This document shows, piece after piece, positions 36,698-45,556 of a stretch of DNA of 64,000 bases. The notes under the pieces are model-generated. The model was given only the letters and a program-made list of their open reading frames with translations. It did not search any database and was not told the DNA's origin. The translations under genes and the position numbers were made by a program. How positions within the stretch are numbered: the first letter of the stretch is position 1; every line of letters starts with the position of its first letter. Source of the stretch: Coprothermobacter platensis DSM 11748 (GTDB taxonomy: Bacteria; Coprothermobacterota; Coprothermobacteria; Coprothermobacterales; Coprothermobacteraceae); NCBI RefSeq assembly GCF_000378005.1, contig NZ_KB899040.1, positions 67,163-131,162 on the forward strand, given 5' to 3'.

Positions 36698-37015
36698 ATG
36701 ATCGAATTGAACGCTCAAAACTTCGAACAAGAAGTAAAAAACGAAACATCGATGCCCGTGCTGGTAGACTTCTGGAGCGAAAAATGTGAGAAATGCATGG
36801 CTCTTATGCCAGAAGTAGAAGAACTGGAGAAAAAGTACGAGGGCAAAGTAAAATTTGGAAAAATCGATGCACAGAAAGACAGAAGGTTCTGCTGGAGTTT
36901 AAAAGTGATGAGTTTGCCCACGTTCCAGCTTTATAAAAATGGCGAGAAAGTGGAAGAAATAACACAGGATGTAACGATCGATAAGATTGAAGAAATGATC
37001 AACAAAAACTTATAA
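36698..37015 (+). CDS. trxA: Atypical thioredoxin of glycine reductase
   Basis: 105 residues, normal thioredoxin length. The fold markers VLVDFW, KIDAQKD and the cis-Pro in SLPTFQLY are present. The active site is SEKCEKC (Cys30, Cys33) instead of WCGPC, lacking both the Trp and the Gly-Pro. Variant active sites are known in glycine reductase thioredoxins and probably tune redox potential. It sits between trxB and grdE, 18 bp after trxB. Confidence 0.92.
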   Translation: MIELNAQNFEQEVKNETSMPVLVDFWSEKCEKCMALMPEVEELEKKYEGKVKFGKIDAQKDRRFCWSLKVMSLPTFQLYKNGEKVEEITQDVTIDKIEEMINKNL

Positions 37016-37035
37016 AAAAGGAGGGGGTGACATTA

Positions 37036-38325
37036 GTGAAACTGGAGTTAGGAAACATCTTTATTAAAGACGTAGTATTTTCCGATGAGACAAAGGTTGT
37101 AAACGGCGTCCTTCACGTGAACAAAGAAGCTATCCAAAAAGCGCTCATGGATAGCGACCCTCGTTTAGCTAAAGTAGATATAGATTTAGCCAAACCGGGC
37201 GACGAAGTGCGCATTATTCCGGTAAAAGATGTCATTGAGCCCCGTGTAAAGGTAAGCGGAGAAGGCGGCGTTTTCCCTGGTTTCATTAGTAAGGTAAACA
37301 CCGTTGGAACAGGTCGCACACATGTCTTAAAAGGTGCAGCAGTAGTAACGACGGGTGCCATCGTCGGATTCCAAGAAGGCATCATCGATATGTCTGGTGA
37401 GGGTGCTCAATACACACCGTTTTCCAAAACATTGAACATTGTCCTAACATGTGAACCTGTGGAAGGTTTACCACGACATGAACATGAAGAAGTTGTACGA
37501 TTAGCGGGTCTTCGTGCTGCGGCCATGATCGGCGAGGCAGGCAGGAATGTAGAACCTGACGAGATAAAAACATATGAAACACTGCCGCTCTTTGAAAGTG
37601 TAAAGAAGTATCCTGATTTGCCGAGAGTAGCGTACGTATATCAGCTTCAGAGCCAGGGTTTACTGCATGATACCTATGTTTATGGCGTTGATGCAAAAAA
37701 GATTCTGCCTACTTTCATGTATCCTACGGAAACCATGGACGGAGCTATAGTTAGCGGAAACTGTGTTTCTGCTTGCGATAAGAACCCAACATACGTTCAT
37801 GAAAACAACCCCATCATTGAAGATTTGTATGAGCGCCATGGGAAAGATTACAACTTTGTCGGTGTCATAATCACCAATGAAAACGTAACATTGGCTGATA
37901 AAGAGCGTTCATCTAACTACACTGCAAAGTTGGTAGAGTATCTGGGGTTAGATGCGGTAATTATCAATGAAGAGGGTTTTGGTAACCCTGATACGGACCT
38001 TATCATGAACTGCAAGAAGATTTCTGAAAAAGGTGTAAAAACCGTCTTGGTTACAGATGAGTATGCTGGCAGAGATGGTCAGTCTCAGTCACTGGCTGAT
38101 GTGGACAAAACGGCTGATGCTGTGGTTTCAGTGGGCAATGCAAATGTCATTGTTCATCTGCCGCCCATGAAGAAAGTTATAGGACATCCCGAGGCAGCCA
38201 ATGTAATTGCAGGCGGTTTTGATGGCGCTTTATCTTCCGATGGAAGCATTACCGTTGAGTTGCAGGCAATTACTGCTTCTACTTTGGAAGTTGGATTCGG
38301 CAACCTGGCAGCAAAGGGATATTAA
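37036..38325 (+). CDS. grdE: Glycine reductase proprotein GrdE (protein B, alpha/beta precursor)
   Basis: 429 residues from the GTG at 37036, about 11 nt after AGGAGG; the GTG at 37027 lies within 3 nt of it. The Asn242-Cys243 bond in SGNCVSACDKNPT is the self-cleavage site at which the precursor splits and forms a pyruvoyl cofactor that binds glycine as a Schiff base. NFVGVIITNENVTLADKERSS is also conserved. It works with GrdB as substrate-binding protein B. Confidence 0.95.
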   Translation: MKLELGNIFIKDVVFSDETKVVNGVLHVNKEAIQKALMDSDPRLAKVDIDLAKPGDEVRIIPVKDVIEPRVKVSGEGGVFPGFISKVNTVGTGRTHVLKGAAVVTTGAIVGFQEGIIDMSGEGAQYTPFSKTLNIVLTCEPVEGLPRHEHEEVVRLAGLRAAAMIGEAGRNVEPDEIKTYETLPLFESVKKYPDLPRVAYVYQLQSQGLLHDTYVYGVDAKKILPTFMYPTETMDGAIVSGNCVSACDKNPTYVHENNPIIEDLYERHGKDYNFVGVIITNENVTLADKERSSNYTAKLVEYLGLDAVIINEEGFGNPDTDLIMNCKKISEKGVKTVLVTDEYAGRDGQSQSLADVDKTADAVVSVGNANVIVHLPPMKKVIGHPEAANVIAGGFDGALSSDGSITVELQAITASTLEVGFGNLAAKGY

Positions 38326-38352
38326 CAGCGGTAAGAAGGAGGTATCTTGAAA

Positions 38353-38823
38353 ATGCTAAAAGACAAAAAAGTTATTATCGTAGGCGAGCGGGACGGCGTT
38401 CCTGGACCAGCCATTGAAGAGTGTGTAAAGAGTGCGGGAGCCGAGATTGTATTCTCGACCACGCAGTGCTCTGTTTGAACAGCCGCAGGCGCAATGGACC
38501 TTGAGGTTCAAGGTCGTATAAAAGAATTAGCGGAACAGTACGGAGCGGAAAATGTTGTTGTCATATTAGGTAACAGTGATCCAGATGGTGCATCCATATT
38601 TGCCGAAACAGTAACCAATGGTGACCCCAGCTTTGCTGGACCTTTGGCAGGTGTGGCGTTAGGACTCCCCGTTTATCACATCGTAGAACCAGAAATAAAA
38701 CAAGCAGTAGACCCCAACGTTTATGAAGAACAAGTTGGTATCGTAGAAATGGTCTTGGATGTTGATGCCATTATCAACGCGGTTAAGTCCATTAGGGAGC
38801 AGTACAGTCAGTACCCACTGTAG
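38353..38823 (+). CDS. grdA: Glycine reductase selenoprotein A (GrdA), with UGA-encoded selenocysteine
   Basis: 156 residues reading through the in-frame TGA at 38476-38478 as Sec42. The context [13 protein letters not shown] matches the CxxU motif of GrdA. The N-terminus [24 protein letters not shown] is also conserved. GrdA carries the carboxymethyl-selenoether from protein B to protein C and is recycled by thioredoxin. Ordinary gene calling would report only the part from 38494. The ribosome site is AGGAGG. A SECIS-like hairpin follows the UGA. Confidence 0.96.
38476..38515 (+). promoter_or_regulatory. UGA codon and SECIS element of grdA
   Basis: GACCTTGA (38497-38504) and TCAAGGTC (38508-38515) form a perfect 8-bp stem with the loop GGT. 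The loop begins 26 nt after the UGA. Both the distance and the G in the first two loop positions fit the bacterial SECIS model bound by SelB. Confidence 0.88.
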
Positions 38824-38871
38824 TGAATACAGAATGGGCCAATGCTGTGCTGCCTATGAGGAGGTGATGGA

Positions 38872-40179
38872 ATGTTAAGAGTGGTGCACTATATAAACCA
38901 GTTTTTCGGGCAAATAGGCGGCGAAGAAAAGGCTGATACACCACCTTTGGTTAAGGAAGGGCCTGTAGGTCCGGGCCTTGCACTCCAACAAGCGTTTGGT
39001 GACAAGGCAAAAGTTGTAGCGACAGTCATATGCGGTGATAGCTACTTTAATGAGCATGTGGATGAAGCGTTAGATCAAATACTTGGCATGATAGAAAAAT
39101 ATCAGCCAGATATCTTTGTCGCTGGTCCTGCTTTCTTTGCCGGCCGTTATGGAATTGCCTGCGCTACCGTTTGCAAAGCGGTACAAGACAAATTAGGCAT
39201 TCCTGTGGTTACTGGTATGTACCCCGAGAATCCAGGTGTTGATCTGTGCAAGAAAGATGTCTACATTATCCAGACAGGTGATTCTGCAGCGCAGATGAGA
39301 GATGCTGCAGGCAAAATGGCAAAACTTGCTCTTAAGCTTGCCAATAAGGAAGAAATCGGCTCTCCTGAAGAAGAAAATTACATTCCCAGGGGAATAAGGG
39401 TAAATTATTTTGCTAACGAACGTGGTTCAAAGCGCGCAGTAGATATGTTGGTAAAGAAACTCAAAGGTGAGCCCTTTACCACTGAACTGCCTATGCCAGA
39501 ATTCGATCGCGTTCCACCTGCGCCAGCCGTAAAAGATATAAGCAAAGCACTTGTCGCTTTGGTTACGTCCGGTGGCATAGTACCCAAGGGCAATCCGGAT
39601 CATATAGAATCTTCCAGTGCTAGTAAATTTGGGAAGTACGATCTGGAAGGTATCATGGAGCTGAGCGCTGAAACGCATCAGACTGCACACGGTGGATATG
39701 ACCCTGTGTATGCAAATGAAGATCCTAACAGGGTCTTGCCTGTGGACGTAATGAGAGAGTTAGAAAAAGAAGGAAAAATCGGTAAACTTCATCGCTATTA
39801 TTACGCTACCGTGGGCAACGGCACACCTGTGGCAAAAGCAAAGCAATACGGTCAAGCCATTGCTAAAGAATTGAAAGATGCAGGCGTGCAAGCGGTCATA
39901 TTGACGTCAACCTGAGGGACATGTACTCGTTGCGGTGCAACGATGGTAAAAGAGTTAGAGAGAGCAGGTTTACCCACTGTTCACATATGCACTATAGTGC
40001 CTATATCCAAGACAGTTGGTGCTAACAGAATTGTTCCTGCCGTGGCTATTCCGCATCCACTGGGAAATCCGGCACTACCAAAGGAAGAAGAAAAAGCCTT
40101 GCGAAGAAAGATTATCACAAAGGCTCTGGAAGCACTACAGACCGATATCCAGTCGCAAACAGTGTTTGAATGGCAGTAA
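38872..40179 (+). CDS. grdB: Glycine reductase selenoprotein B subunit (GrdB), with selenocysteine
   Basis: 435 residues with the in-frame TGA at 39913-39915 read as Sec348. The context TSTUGTCTRCGATM is the conserved UxxCxxC motif. The length agrees with known GrdB (about 436). With GrdE it forms glycine-specific protein B, whose selenol attacks the glycine Schiff base. The ribosome site is GAGGAGGTGA. A hairpin follows before grdC. Confidence 0.96.
39913..39942 (+). promoter_or_regulatory. UGA codon and SECIS element of grdB
   Basis: CGTTGC (39928-39933) and GCAACG (39937-39942) form a perfect stem, extendable by one T-A pair, with loop GGT starting 18 nt after the UGA. The loop is the same GGT as in grdA. 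Confidence 0.87.
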
Positions 40180-40217
40180 ACCTTAAGTCTTATAAAAGGG
40201 TTTAGCAATAACATTTG

Positions 40218-40250
40218 AAGGGGCAGCTTTTAAAGAGAGAGCTGCCCCTT
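40218..40250 (+). terminator. Hairpin between grdB and grdC, possible attenuator
   Basis: AAGGGGCAGCT (40218-40228) and AGCTGCCCCTT (40240-40250) form a perfect 11-bp stem with an 11-nt loop. The tail has few U residues, so it may be a partial terminator or an mRNA-stabilising element setting the ratio of GrdEAB to GrdCD. Confidence 0.6.
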
Positions 40251-40310
40251 ATACGGTTAGAAAATGTTGATCTTTTGAAATCAGAAAATAAGGAAGGGAG
40301 TAAATGGAGG

Positions 40311-41852
40311 ATGAAACCAGTACTCAAAGGAACGAGCTTTGTTCTGGTACATGTACCGCACATTATGACGGAGGCAGGTACAACGTTTTCTGTTGAACGC
40401 GAGGAAAATAATGACTCTGAATTCCTACAGAACGCCCCAAATCACATAAGAACTTTTGAAGAATGCCTCAGGTATGCACCTAATCAAGCATTCATTGGGA
40501 ACATAGACCCGGAGTCATTAGATAGTCTTCCCAAGCCCTGGTATGAGCATTTAATTGAAGGAGAGCGTTTTGGAAAATTTGGCGAAATAATGCCTGAAGA
40601 CGAGTTTTATGCTCTCATGCAGATAGCTGATGTTTTCGATCTTGTCCTACTTGAGGATGGCTTTGTGGAAACGATAAAGGGGAAATTGTCCAATCATCCT
40701 CTTATAAATGCTAATGACGTAGCAAAACTAAAGGGAAAACCTCATATGGAAATAGAAAAGCAGGTAAATGAAAATGGTGCCATACCGTTAAAGGTGGATG
40801 GAATACTGGTAGGATGTGTAAGAAAAGCACACGATAAAGATGAGACGTTGGCTGCCCATGTAATGTTAGAAAACTTGGCTACAAAAGCATCTGCTATCTT
40901 GGCTTTGAAACATCTCCTGCATAACGCACAGATAGACCCAGGCCAAATTGAGTACATCATTGAATGTTCTGAAGAAGCATGCGGTGATATGAATCAACGA
41001 GGTGGGGGCAACTTTGCAAAAGCTATAGGCGAAATTGTTGGTACATTGAATGCTACAGGCTCCGATGTGAGGGGATTCTGTGCGGGTCCCGCACATGCCA
41101 TCTTACATGCATCCTCATTAGTAGCTTCTGGCGTTTTTAAAAACGTCGTTGTCATTGCTGGTGGGGCAACAGCAAAACTGGGCATGAATGGTAAGGAGCA
41201 CGTGAAAAAAGGTTTGCCTCTTTTGGAGGACACTTTAGGTGGTTTCGGCGTACTTATCAGTGCTGATGACGGTGTCAGCCCTGTCATACGTTTGGACAGC
41301 GTGGGTGCGCACACAGTGGGTACAGGTGCATCTCCACAGCAAGTTATGAGCGCTCTTACTGTTAATCCACTGGAAAAACTTGGACTGACGTTGAGTGATG
41401 TGGACAAATATGCGCCAGAGCTTCAAAATCCTGAAGTGACAGAACCTGCAGGCGCTGGTGACGTACCTAAGTCCAATTATAAAATGATTGCTGCCTTGGC
41501 AGTGAAGCGTGGTGAAATAAAGAAGGATGACATGGACACGTTCATAAGTGAACACGGCATGCCTGGTTTTGCTCCTACGCAGGGGCACATTCCTTCTGGT
41601 GTTCCTATAATGGGATCCGCACGTGAAAAGATAATGGCTGGAGCCTTGAACAGGGTCATGGTCATAGGGAAAGGAAGCTTGTTCTTGAGTCGTATGACCA
41701 ATCAATTTGATGGGGTTTCATTCTTAATAGAAAGCAATAACGGTACTGTGGAACAGCAAACAGGCAAGGCCGCAGATGAACAAAAATTGCGCACGCTTTT
41801 GGCGGATGCTCTCAGGGATGTGGCCCAGCATCTGCGTAGCAGTGAGGAGTAG
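40311..41852 (+). CDS. grdC: Glycine reductase protein C, beta subunit (GrdC)
   Basis: 513 residues from the ATG at 40311, which follows a ribosome site within TAAATGGAGG; an in-frame GTG or ATG back to 40215 would start inside the hairpin. The protein resembles thiolase-like condensing proteins (ECSEEACGDMNQRGGGNFAKAI, CAGPAHAILHAS). With GrdD it converts the carboxymethyl group on GrdA to enzyme-bound acetyl and then acetyl phosphate. Confidence 0.93.
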   Translation: MKPVLKGTSFVLVHVPHIMTEAGTTFSVEREENNDSEFLQNAPNHIRTFEECLRYAPNQAFIGNIDPESLDSLPKPWYEHLIEGERFGKFGEIMPEDEFYALMQIADVFDLVLLEDGFVETIKGKLSNHPLINANDVAKLKGKPHMEIEKQVNENGAIPLKVDGILVGCVRKAHDKDETLAAHVMLENLATKASAILALKHLLHNAQIDPGQIEYIIECSEEACGDMNQRGGGNFAKAIGEIVGTLNATGSDVRGFCAGPAHAILHASSLVASGVFKNVVVIAGGATAKLGMNGKEHVKKGLPLLEDTLGGFGVLISADDGVSPVIRLDSVGAHTVGTGASPQQVMSALTVNPLEKLGLTLSDVDKYAPELQNPEVTEPAGAGDVPKSNYKMIAALAVKRGEIKKDDMDTFISEHGMPGFAPTQGHIPSGVPIMGSAREKIMAGALNRVMVIGKGSLFLSRMTNQFDGVSFLIESNNGTVEQQTGKAADEQKLRTLLADALRDVAQHLRSSEE

Positions 41853-41860
41853 GATGGGCC

Positions 41861-43006
41861 ATGGATAGAAATTTGATGGCTGATATTTTGGAAGAAGTAG
41901 CCACCTTTTTGGAGAAAGGTGAATACACAAAGAAAATAAGGGTGGGTATTACCACACTTGGCAGCGAGCACGGCACCGAAGAAATCATTAAAGGTGCAGA
42001 GATGGCTCAAGAACGTTACAGCGATATAGAAGTAGTACTCATCGGAGATAAAGGAAATAGTTCTTTGGAATGCTCACCGGCGGAAACGTTAGAGGGCTGC
42101 CATTGCATTATGGAAGAACTGCTTGACAAAGGTGAAATTGATGCCTGTGTCACCATGCATTATAATTTCCCTCTGGGCGTTTCCACGGTAGGACGCGTTA
42201 TTGCTCCTGCTAATGGAAAAGAAGTGCTACTGGCAACAACAACGGGAACAGCAGCTGCAGATAGAGTTGAAGCCATGGTCAAGAATGCCATTTATGGAAA
42301 CATAGTAGCAAAAGCCTTGGGAATAAAGAATCCCACCGTGGGTATTTTGAATGTGGACGGTGCCCGTCAAGTAGAAAGAATACTTAAACAACTTAAAGAA
42401 CGTGGATACGACATAAACTTCTCTCAGTCTGTTAGGTCCGATGGCGGAGTGGTAATGCGTGGGAACGATCTGTTGGCAGCTTCTTCAGATATCATGGTTA
42501 CAGACACATTGACAGGCAATTTACTAGTGAAAATATTGTCTGCGTTTACCACAGGCGGCGATTATGAATCCATTGGCTATGGCTATGGGCCCGGCATCGG
42601 GGAAAACTATAACAGGATTATCATGATTTTATCGCGTGCTTCTGGTGCTCCCGTGGCTGCCAATGCTATAAAGTTTGCAGCGGATTTGGTAAAAGGTAAT
42701 CTAAAAGATATTGCAAAACGTGAATTTGAAACGCTTAATCGCCTGGGATGGCAGGATTTATTGCTGAAGAAAGAGAAAAATGCTGCTACAGAAGTGAATA
42801 ATAACGAAGTTAGGATGCCTCAATCAAAACCAGTAGCTGAAGAAATTTCAGGCATCGATGTGCTGGAGTTAGAGGATATGGTAAAACTTTTGTGGTCACA
42901 TAACATTTACGCGGAGAGTGGCATGGGTTGTACCGGGCCAGTCATACGGGTGAGTGAAGAAGACTACGATGAAGCTGTAAAAATTCTTGAAGAAGCGATG
43001 AAGTAA
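41861..43006 (+). CDS. grdD: Glycine reductase protein C, alpha subunit (GrdD)
   Basis: 381 residues, similar in fold to PlsX/Pta-type phosphate acyltransferases (GITTLGSEHGTEEI, RVIAPANGKEVLLATTTGT). Cys96 in DACVTMH and Cys357 in GMGCTGPVI correspond to conserved cysteines of GrdD; the C-terminal one holds the acetyl thioester in characterised enzymes. It starts 8 bp after grdC. It releases acetyl phosphate, which acetate kinase (not in the window) turns into ATP. Confidence 0.94.
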   Translation: MDRNLMADILEEVATFLEKGEYTKKIRVGITTLGSEHGTEEIIKGAEMAQERYSDIEVVLIGDKGNSSLECSPAETLEGCHCIMEELLDKGEIDACVTMHYNFPLGVSTVGRVIAPANGKEVLLATTTGTAAADRVEAMVKNAIYGNIVAKALGIKNPTVGILNVDGARQVERILKQLKERGYDINFSQSVRSDGGVVMRGNDLLAASSDIMVTDTLTGNLLVKILSAFTTGGDYESIGYGYGPGIGENYNRIIMILSRASGAPVAANAIKFAADLVKGNLKDIAKREFETLNRLGWQDLLLKKEKNAATEVNNNEVRMPQSKPVAEEISGIDVLELEDMVKLLWSHNIYAESGMGCTGPVIRVSEEDYDEAVKILEEAMK

Positions 43007-43053
43007 CATTAAAATACGGAAACAAATTGTTTTTTGAAAGGAGGTGCAGACCT

Positions 43054-44091
43054 GTGAACGGTATAAGACTTACGCAGATGACAAAAGCTTCTGGCTGAGG
43101 AGCAAAAATTGGCCCTCAGGCCCTGGCGCAGGTTCTGCACCAGTTTCAAGGACTTAAGCAGCATGATAGCGATTTGTTAGTGGGTTTGGAAACGAACGAT
43201 GACGCATCTGTTTACAAACCCAAAGATGGCATGGCAGTCATCCACACGATAGATTTCATTACCCCTGTCGTGGATGATCCATACGATTTTGGACAAATTG
43301 CTGCTGCCAATGCTCTCAGTGATATATACGCTATGGGCGGCAAACCTGCTTTTGCTTTAAACGTCGTTTGTTGGCCTACATGCAATTTGGATTTATTAGA
43401 GGGCACATTGAGAGGCGGCTGGGATAAGGTACAAGAAGCGGATGCCGTTATAGCTGGTGGTCATTCTATCGATGATGATGAACCGAAGTATGGTTTGACA
43501 GTTATAGGCTATGTTAAGCCGGAGGATATTCTTAGGAATAACATGGCGAAGGTAGGAGATGTTTTGATTCTTACGAAACCATTGGGCAGTGGTGTAATTA
43601 ATACGGCCATAAAAGGTGATTTGTGTCCTCAAGAGGTCGCTTCCGAAGCGGTTCGCGTTATGAAAATGCTAAACAAGAACGCTTCAGAGGCTATGGTTGC
43701 GGTTGGCGCCCATGCGTGTACAGACATAACCGGTTTTGGTTTGCTCGGACATGCTTATGAAATGGCATCTGGTAGCAATGTGACAATGGTCATTGATAGG
43801 GGAAAAGTGCCTATAATAGATGGAGCTTTGGATTTAGCTCGTATGGGCCTTATCCCAGCAGGTACTTACAGGAACAAAGATTATTTGAAAGGCAACATTG
43901 ATTTAGAGGGTTCTGAAGATGAAATAATGGATATCCTTTTTGACCCTCAAACATCAGGCGGTTTGCTTATATCTGTTCCCGAGGAGAAAGCAGGGGTTTT
44001 GCTTTCACGGATTAACCAGAAGCAGGATATCAGAGCAAGCATCATCGGAAATGTGGTAGAAAAGGAAGACACATTTATAAAAGTAAAATAG
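43054..44091 (+). CDS. selD: Selenide, water dikinase (SelD), itself a selenoprotein
   Basis: 345 residues from the GTG at 43054, 7 nt after AAGGAGGTG. An in-frame TGA at 43096-43098 encodes Sec15 in KASGUGAKIGP, the active-site position that is Cys or Sec in SelD. TNDDASVYK, ADAVIAGGHSIDDDEPKYGL and HACTDITGFGLLGH follow. It makes selenophosphate from selenide and ATP for SelA, so it depends on the pathway it feeds. Standard gene calling would show only 43174 onward. Confidence 0.95.
43096..43141 (+). promoter_or_regulatory. UGA codon and probable SECIS element of selD
   Basis: GCAG (43128-43131) and CTGC (43135-43138) pair around a GTT loop that starts 33 nt after the UGA; two outer G-C pairs (43125-43126 with 43140-43141) extend it past a C-A mismatch. 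Distance and loop G fit the bacterial SECIS model, but the stem is weaker than in grdA and grdB. Confidence 0.65.
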
Positions 44092-44131
44092 CCAGATTGT
44101 CAGCCTTTTTCCCAGAGAGCTCGTATTTTGG

Positions 44132-45556
44132 GTGAAAACCTCGCAAAAAACAATTACAATTACATTTATGGGAAAAGAAAATCTTTTTAGGTCGCTTCCG
44201 TCAGTGGATCAGGTTTTGAATGAACCGTCACTTCAACCCTTATTCAGTGATTTCAACCGCGCTTTTATTACAGATTGCGTTAGAGATGTTTTGGAACAGT
44301 GGAGAAAGTCTATCAATGAAGGTAAGACCACTGATGTGGATAAAGCAAGAATTATTGAAGATGTTTTGAAATCAATAGAAACAAAGAATAGTTACAACTT
44401 AAAACGTGTCGTGAATGCTACAGGTATTGTGGTTCATACAAATTTGGGCCGTTCTCTGCTTCCGAAGGCTTTGGAAGAGCATATGATCGACATCGCTTTT
44501 CACTACAATACGTTGGAGTATGACCCAGAAAAGGGTGAACGCGGTTCTCGTTACAGCCACGTTGAACAACTGCTTAAAGATTTTCTCCATGTGGAAGCAG
44601 CCATGGTTGTAAACAACAATGCTGCTTCAGTTTTGCTTGCTCTTAGCACCCTTGCTCATGACAAAGAAGTGGTTGTGTCTCGTGGTGAGCTCATAGAAAT
44701 AGGCGGCTCATTTCGCATACCTGATGTCATGGCTCAAAGCGGAGCCGTTCTTAGAGAGGTTGGCACTACCAACAGAACACGCGAAAGTGATTACGTAGAT
44801 GCCATAAATGAAAATACTGCTTTACTCTTTAAGGCTCATACCAGCAATTACCGTATTATCGGTTTTACCGAGGAAGTTAGTTATGAAAAACTTGTAAATA
44901 TAGGGCAACGTTATAACGTTCCTGTTATGGTTGACCTGGGCAGTGGTGTTTTGGTGGATTTGAGTGCGTATGGCTTAGCACACGAGCCTACGGTCCAGGA
45001 AGTTGTGAACTCCGGTGTGGACATTGTCACCTTTAGTGGAGATAAGCTGTTAGGCGGTCCACAGGCAGGAATCATCGTCGGAAAGAAAGCATACATAGAT
45101 GCTATGAAGCATAATCCTCTCACACGAGCGTTGAGGGTAGATAAACTGTGCCTTTCTATGCTTGAAGGGGTGCTGAAGATTTATCAACAACGTTGGCCCA
45201 TGGAATCCATTCCCACACTTAAGATGATGATTACTCCCCTTAGTCTTCTAAAGGAGCGCGCAGAGAGGCTAAAGTCTATGCTGGAAAGTGTGGAGAAATT
45301 GGAATGCATTGTAATAGAAGTTTCTTCAGAAGCAGGCGGCGGCTCATTGCCGGAGCAGGGTATACCTTCTTTTGGTTTAGCTATTAAGATGGAGGGTATG
45401 AGTGCAGCGGAAATTTCTCAAGCACTTCGTTTAAATAAGATTCCTATCATAGCACGCATTGTAGATGAAAATGTGGTCATGGATATGCGCACCATTTCGG
45501 ATGAAGAGTTGGGCATCATTGTATCTGCTTTGCAGGATATGAGCAGCCATTTATGA
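44132..45556 (+). CDS. selA: L-seryl-tRNA(Sec) selenium transferase
   Basis: 474 residues if started at the GTG at 44132; an ATG at 44168 directly before GKENLFRSLPSVD is equally plausible, and neither has a clear ribosome site. RVVNATGIVVHTNLGRSLL, VNNNAASVLLAL and the PLP-lysine motif TFSGDKLLGGPQAGI are diagnostic. SelA converts Ser-tRNA-Sec to Sec-tRNA-Sec with selenophosphate as a decameric PLP enzyme. It overlaps selB by 4 bp (ATGA). Confidence 0.96.
   Translation: MKTSQKTITITFMGKENLFRSLPSVDQVLNEPSLQPLFSDFNRAFITDCVRDVLEQWRKSINEGKTTDVDKARIIEDVLKSIETKNSYNLKRVVNATGIVVHTNLGRSLLPKALEEHMIDIAFHYNTLEYDPEKGERGSRYSHVEQLLKDFLHVEAAMVVNNNAASVLLALSTLAHDKEVVVSRGELIEIGGSFRIPDVMAQSGAVLREVGTTNRTRESDYVDAINENTALLFKAHTSNYRIIGFTEEVSYEKLVNIGQRYNVPVMVDLGSGVLVDLSAYGLAHEPTVQEVVNSGVDIVTFSGDKLLGGPQAGIIVGKKAYIDAMKHNPLTRALRVDKLCLSMLEGVLKIYQQRWPMESIPTLKMMITPLSLLKERAERLKSMLESVEKLECIVIEVSSEAGGGSLPEQGIPSFGLAIKMEGMSAAEISQALRLNKIPIIARIVDENVVMDMRTISDEELGIIVSALQDMSSHL

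Noticed and set aside
40215-40310. Extended grdC start
   Set aside because: The extension begins inside the grdB-grdC hairpin and adds 32 residues without homology; the ATG at 40311 has GGAGG just upstream.
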